Source: CAYQQO01 sp964420115
GTDB lineage: Bacteria; Patescibacteriota; Minisyncoccia; Portnoybacterales; UBA2143
DNA length: 9,064 nucleotides
Reading direction: 5' to 3'
Assembly: GCA_964420115.1 (NCBI GenBank)
Contig: CAYQQO010000024.1
Location: 1 to 9,064 of the forward strand
Part shown: one piece after another, positions 6,579 through 9,064 of the stretch
Layout of the letters: each line of letters starts with the position of its first letter
How positions within the stretch are numbered: position 1 is the first letter of the stretch
Program-made: the position numbers and the translations under genes
Notes under the pieces: model-generated
Database searches by the model: none
The model's input: only the letters and a program-made list of their open reading frames with translations
Told to the model about the DNA's origin: nothing

Positions 6579-6654
6579 GGTGGACCTGGCGGGATTTGAA
6601 CCCGCGATCTCCACAATGCGAATGTGGCGCTTTAGCCAGCTAAGCCACAGGCCC
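6578..6654 (-). tRNA. tRNA-Ala, anticodon CGC
   Basis: The cloverleaf is complete. The acceptor stem is GGGCCTG with CAGGTCC and contains G3-U70, the main alanine identity pair. The anticodon stem is CCACA/TGTGG around TTCGCAT (anticodon CGC, reading GCG). The T-arm loop is TTCAAAT. The discriminator A is followed by an encoded CCA. A TATTAT sequence at 6675-6670 could be its -10 box, though no good -35 is seen. Confidence 0.97.
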
Positions 6655-6818
6655 TGATTTATGCTTTCTATAATAAATTGTTGTAATATTCACGCGCCTC
6701 TATTTTTTCACATCTGTTTATAGGAGAGGTCAGTTCGCGATGATTCCTGCCCATCCGATGTAGTCTTTTCTTCCATGGGGTGCGGGTCAGAATATGATGC
6801 GCGGAACAAATCAATCCT
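6655..6818. other. GC-richer gap with no recognised gene
   Basis: The central part (about 6721-6807) is 47 G/C of 87 by hand count, well above the neighbouring gaps. On the minus strand a 28-codon frame opens with ATG at 6754 and ends with TAG at 6668. It extends upstream without stops to a TTG near 6812, giving up to 48 codons. GTTCCGCG and CGCGAAC at the two ends of the GC-rich part could pair with one bulge. I recognise neither a protein nor an RNA family here. Confidence 0.3.
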
Positions 6819-7097
6819 TTATTTTAACTCCTTAATTTCTTCTCTTGCCTCTTTCAACTCTTTAACTTGCTCTTTATCTCTTTCAAGAAGTAATTCTTGG
6901 AATTCGCCAACATGGGTTTTTTCTTCTCTGGCTACATCAAGCATTACTTTTTTAATGACCGGGTCGCTGGTCATTGCCGCCAATTGTTCGTATAAGCTGA
7001 CTGCGTCAAGTTCGGCAATCATACCTAAACGAAGAATTTCTTTGTCTAATTCTTTCTTTTTAACTTTATTAAGATTAAGTGGTAATTGTGATAACAT
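6819..7097 (-). CDS. Ferritin-like protein of the encapsulated-ferritin type
   Basis: A 92-residue, all-helical protein. Residues 20-66 (ILRLGMIAELDAVSLYEQLA, then a second helix with AREEKTHVGEF) closely resemble the ferritin-like domain fused to the N-terminus of the Pyrococcus furiosus encapsulin, and stand-alone encapsulated ferritins. E29, E59 and H62 line up with the iron ligands E32, E62 and H65 of the Rhodospirillum protein. Such proteins oxidise ferrous iron as ring-shaped assemblies and store it in an encapsulin shell. Here the protein ends at KELK with no shell domain and no obvious cargo-loading tail, and no encapsulin gene lies in the window. The C-terminal third (about 70-92) is highly charged and helical. 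It has a strong Shine-Dalgarno site and an extended -10 promoter, so it is probably a single-gene unit. The iron role is inferred from family resemblance. Confidence 0.88.
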   Translation of the reverse strand: MLSQLPLNLNKVKKKELDKEILRLGMIAELDAVSLYEQLAAMTSDPVIKKVMLDVAREEKTHVGEFQELLLERDKEQVKELKEAREEIKELK

Positions 7098-7104
7098 ATT
7101 TTTT

Positions 7105-7110
7105 CTCCTT
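7105..7110 (-). promoter_or_regulatory. Strong Shine-Dalgarno site of the ferritin-like gene
   Basis: AAGGAG lies 7 bases before the ATG at 7097. It fixes the start codon and is one of only two clear Shine-Dalgarno sites in the window; the nusA leader peptide has the identical hexamer at the identical spacing. Confidence 0.85.
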
Positions 7111-7122
7111 TCTTTAATTTAT

Positions 7123-7151
7123 ATGATGTATTATATCATCTTTATATCATC
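7123..7151 (-). promoter_or_regulatory. Extended -10 promoter with overlapping dyad
   Basis: TGATATAAT (7138-7130) is a perfect extended -10 box (TGn plus TATAAT); no good -35 is seen, which such promoters can do without. The stretch GATGATATAA is tandemly repeated (7140-7131 and 7151-7142). ATGAT (7123-7127) and ATCAT (7135-7139) form a dyad with a 7-base spacer right over the -10, a possible repressor site. The start point would be near 7123, leaving a leader of about 25 bases. Confidence 0.65.
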
Positions 7152-7232
7152 TTTTTTACTCTAAGGGAATATATTAAATTAAATGAAGTTTTAGAAAATA
7201 AATTTATAAAGAGAAATAGAAATTATGAATTA

Positions 7233-7309
7233 TGGTCGGAGCGCCGGGATTTGAACCCGGGATTTCAGCGTCCCGAACGCTGCGCCTTAAACCGCTAGGC
7301 CACGCTCCG
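7233..7309 (-). tRNA. tRNA-Pro, anticodon CGG
   Basis: The acceptor stem CGGAGCG/CGCTCCG starts with C1, as is typical of bacterial tRNA-Pro. The anticodon stem CAGCG/CGCTG surrounds TTCGGGA (anticodon CGG, reading CCG). The T-arm is CCGGG TTCAAAT CCCGG. The discriminator is A and the CCA end is encoded. It lies between the ferritin-like gene and the tandem repeat array, and no intrinsic terminator is seen behind it. Confidence 0.97.
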
Positions 7310-7327
7310 GATTAATAGGACATTATT

Positions 7328-7356
7328 TTTATAAATGCGACATTTTAAAATGTCTC
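7328..7356 (-). promoter_or_regulatory. Possible tRNA-Pro promoter using a repeat copy as -35
   Basis: On the minus strand GAGACA (7356-7351) and TATAAA (7333-7328) are 17 bases apart, and the -10 ends 18 bases before the tRNA. GAGACA matches four of six bases of TTGACA and lies inside the first unit of the tandem repeat array. Confidence 0.3.
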
Positions 7357-7557
7357 ATTTATGTCTCATTTCGTGTCTCATTTCTAAAAAATATGTCTCA
7401 TTTATGTCTCATTTATTTTTTATGTCTCATTTCGTGTCTCATTTCTAAAAAATATGTCTCATTTCGTGTCTCATTTCTAAAAAATATGTCTCATTTATGT
7501 CTCATTTATTTTTTATGTCTCATTTCGTGTCTCATTTCTAAAAAATATGTCTCATTT
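7334..7557. repeat. Array of 14 perfect 10-bp repeats with four kinds of spacer
   Basis: TGTCTCATTT occurs 14 times without a mismatch, starting at 7351, 7362, 7374, 7394, 7405, 7423, 7435, 7455, 7467, 7487, 7498, 7516, 7528 and 7548. Only four spacers are used: A, CG, ATTTTTTA and CTAAAAAATA. CTAAAAAATA always comes after a CG-linked pair. A 105-base stretch (7360-7464) is repeated exactly at 7453-7557, an offset of 93 bases. At the left edge an inverted copy with one change (7334-7343) makes a hairpin with the first unit, centred on GACATTTTAAAATGTC. The array fills the gap between tRNA-Pro and cca and ends 9 bases short of the cca stop codon. Confidence 0.95.
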
Positions 7558-7566
7558 ATTTTTATC

Positions 7567-9003
7567 CTATTTCACCCAGTATTTATCCTTTATTTCCATA
7601 TCTACTTCTTCTTTCTTTTCCTTCACTTTTTTTATTTTTAATTTCAGTTCTTTATCAGAAAGTTTGTTTAATTCCTTGGCTTTGGAGGCCAGTTTTTTCT
7701 TAGTATTAAGTTCTGGATCTTCTAAAACCTCTGACAAAAGCGCTTGCAAGACAAATCCTATTCTTGGTCCTGGTTCAATTTTCAAAGTATCTATTATATC
7801 ATTACCGTCAATTTTAAGCATTTTAACAGAAATGGGGTCTTTAGATACTTTTTCAATAATATACTGCAAATGACGCAGTTTGTAAGGTACCGCCTTGGGT
7901 ACTCCGCTGCCCAATCTGTCTGCTACTCTTAAATTGATAAGGTCTTGGATATTTTCCAGTCCTACTCTGCGCAGAAGCCGTCTGACTCCTGTCTCTGTTA
8001 CTTCATCTACATTATAGACAAACATGTGGTTTCTAACCAAGAGAGCTGCCTTTTCAATAATTTTTTTAGGGAAGCGCAGTCTCTCTAAAATATTTATAGC
8101 AAACTTGCCTCCTAATTGGTCATGGTTATAGAATGTAGAATCAGCCCCTTCCCCCTTTTTAGTTTGCGGCTTGGCAATATCATGCAGAAGAGCGGCTAAC
8201 CTGACAGATAAATTATAATTCTTTTTAGCGGCAAACTTCAAAGAAAGGATGGCGTGCTGATAGATGGTATAAATATGATGGCGGTTCTGGCTAACGCCGA
8301 CTCCTTTTTCTAGTTCGGGTATAACATACTTTAAAAGCTGGCTTTTTCTTAGGAGCTCTATGGCTTTGTCTGGTTTTTGAGACATTATCATTTTAATAAA
8401 TTCGTCCCTAATTCTTTCTTTGGCAATAGCTTGCAACCAGCCGGCATTTTTTTTAATTGCTTCAAATGTTTTTTCTTCAATTTCAAAATCAAGTTCAACA
8501 GACAAACGAATAGCTCTTAGCATTCTTAAGGCGTCTTCATTAAAACGCTTTTTTGGCTCCCCTACCGTTTTAATGATTTTTTTATTTAAATCATTTTGGC
8601 CGTTGAACAAATCAATTATTTTTTCTTTTTTATCTAACGCCAAGGCGTTAATGGTGAAATCGCGGCGCGATAAATCCTCTTTCCCGTCTGAAGTGAAACT
8701 GATAGTGTCTGGATGACGCTTGTCAGAGTATGTAGTTTCGGTTCTGTAAGTGGTAATTTCAACTTCTTTTAAGCTTTTGTCTTTACTTTTTGTTTTAACA
8801 GTAACAGTGCCGAATTGGTTTAAATAAAAACTGTCTGGAAAAATTTTTTCAATTTCTCCCGGCTTAGCCTTGGTAGCAATGTCCCAGTCCTTTGGTTTTT
8901 TGCCAAGCAAAAGATCGCGGACACAGCCGCCTACTGCGAAGGCTTCAAAGCCTGCCTTGTTTAATTTTCCTAAAATCAATTTTATTTCTTCCGGTATTTT
9001 CAT
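7567..9003 (-). CDS. cca: CCA-adding tRNA nucleotidyltransferase with HD domain
   Basis: This class II nucleotidyltransferase builds or repairs the 3' CCA end of tRNAs. In the 478-residue protein the head domain has GGCVRDLLLG (25-34), the catalytic pair D39 and D41 in DWDIAT, RRDFTINA (113-120) and the base-recognition motif EDALRMLRAIR (156-166). An RNA-binding neck and body follow. An HD domain has H274-D275 in LLHDIAK and a further His at 294, as in many bacterial CCA enzymes that also remove phosphates. The last 40 residues are lysine- and glutamate-rich. A tRNA-Gly lacking an encoded CCA in this same window shows that CCA addition is needed, though CCA-adding and A-adding types cannot be told apart by eye. 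No Shine-Dalgarno site precedes the ATG. The 61 bases upstream show no clear promoter, so the signal may lie outside the window. Confidence 0.95.
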   Translation of the reverse strand: MKIPEEIKLILGKLNKAGFEAFAVGGCVRDLLLGKKPKDWDIATKAKPGEIEKIFPDSFYLNQFGTVTVKTKSKDKSLKEVEITTYRTETTYSDKRHPDTISFTSDGKEDLSRRDFTINALALDKKEKIIDLFNGQNDLNKKIIKTVGEPKKRFNEDALRMLRAIRLSVELDFEIEEKTFEAIKKNAGWLQAIAKERIRDEFIKMIMSQKPDKAIELLRKSQLLKYVIPELEKGVGVSQNRHHIYTIYQHAILSLKFAAKKNYNLSVRLAALLHDIAKPQTKKGEGADSTFYNHDQLGGKFAINILERLRFPKKIIEKAALLVRNHMFVYNVDEVTETGVRRLLRRVGLENIQDLINLRVADRLGSGVPKAVPYKLRHLQYIIEKVSKDPISVKMLKIDGNDIIDTLKIEPGPRIGFVLQALLSEVLEDPELNTKKKLASKAKELNKLSDKELKLKIKKVKEKKEEVDMEIKDKYWVK

Positions 9004-9064
9004 AATTTCATCTGTAAGAATTAACCGCGTTGTTCACAGTTTTTCAGGATAAAAGTAATTAATT

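Noticed and set aside
6655..6818. Encapsulin shell remnant behind the ferritin-like gene
   Set aside because: Translation of all three minus-strand frames after the stop codon shows nothing that I recognise as encapsulin, and the gap is too short for more than a small fragment.
6775..7164. Plus-strand 129-codon ORF
   Set aside because: It is antisense to the ferritin-like gene, which has family motifs, a promoter and a Shine-Dalgarno site on the minus strand.
7351..7557. CRISPR array
   Set aside because: Units are 10 bases and spacers 1-10 bases from a set of four identical types. CRISPR repeats are about 23-40 bases with unique spacers of similar length, and no cas genes are present.
7393..7641. 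Plus-strand ORF of 82 codons with a repeated hydrophobic 31-residue unit
   Set aside because: It is made of the 10-bp repeat array plus the antisense end of cca and has no ribosome site. It is open only because the duplication length is a multiple of three.

Overview
The window looks like a piece of a small, AT-rich bacterial chromosome, most likely a candidate-phyla-radiation (Patescibacteria / Parcubacteria-like) organism. This is inference. It rests on compact AT-rich genes, a short malic enzyme without a fused acetyltransferase domain, a NusA with a lysine-rich tail, a stand-alone encapsulated-ferritin-type protein, and the remains of a pilin/dockerin gene. The nusA gene ends in TGA, so the code looks standard and not the UGA=Gly code of Gracilibacteria. 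All protein genes lie on the minus strand; only tRNA-Gly is on the plus strand.

Layout in coordinate order: a small palindrome at the left edge; tRNA-Gly(TCC) on plus, facing an HU gene (hup) on minus, with a bidirectional terminator between them; ymdB preceded by rny on minus (RNase Y and its usual partner phosphodiesterase); nusA with its own promoter, a 15-codon leader peptide and an intrinsic terminator inside that leader; a malic enzyme overlapped by a YraN-family nuclease gene; a decayed pilin/dockerin gene; tRNA-Ala(CGC) with a terminator; a GC-richer stretch that I cannot explain; a ferritin-like gene with a strong extended -10 promoter and Shine-Dalgarno site; tRNA-Pro(CGG); a 10-bp tandem repeat array of 14 perfect copies; and the CCA-adding enzyme gene.

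Functionally the window is mostly RNA metabolism: RNA decay (rny/ymdB), transcription elongation and termination (nusA), and tRNA maturation (cca plus three tRNAs, one of which lacks an encoded CCA end). The rest is nucleoid structure (HU), carbon metabolism (malic enzyme), DNA processing (YraN) and probable iron handling (ferritin-like protein).

The parts most worth a second look are the attenuator-like leader of nusA, the structured 10-bp repeat array next to cca, the broken pilin-dockerin gene, and the ferritin-like gene that has no encapsulin beside it. I see no defence system, CRISPR array or intact mobile element.
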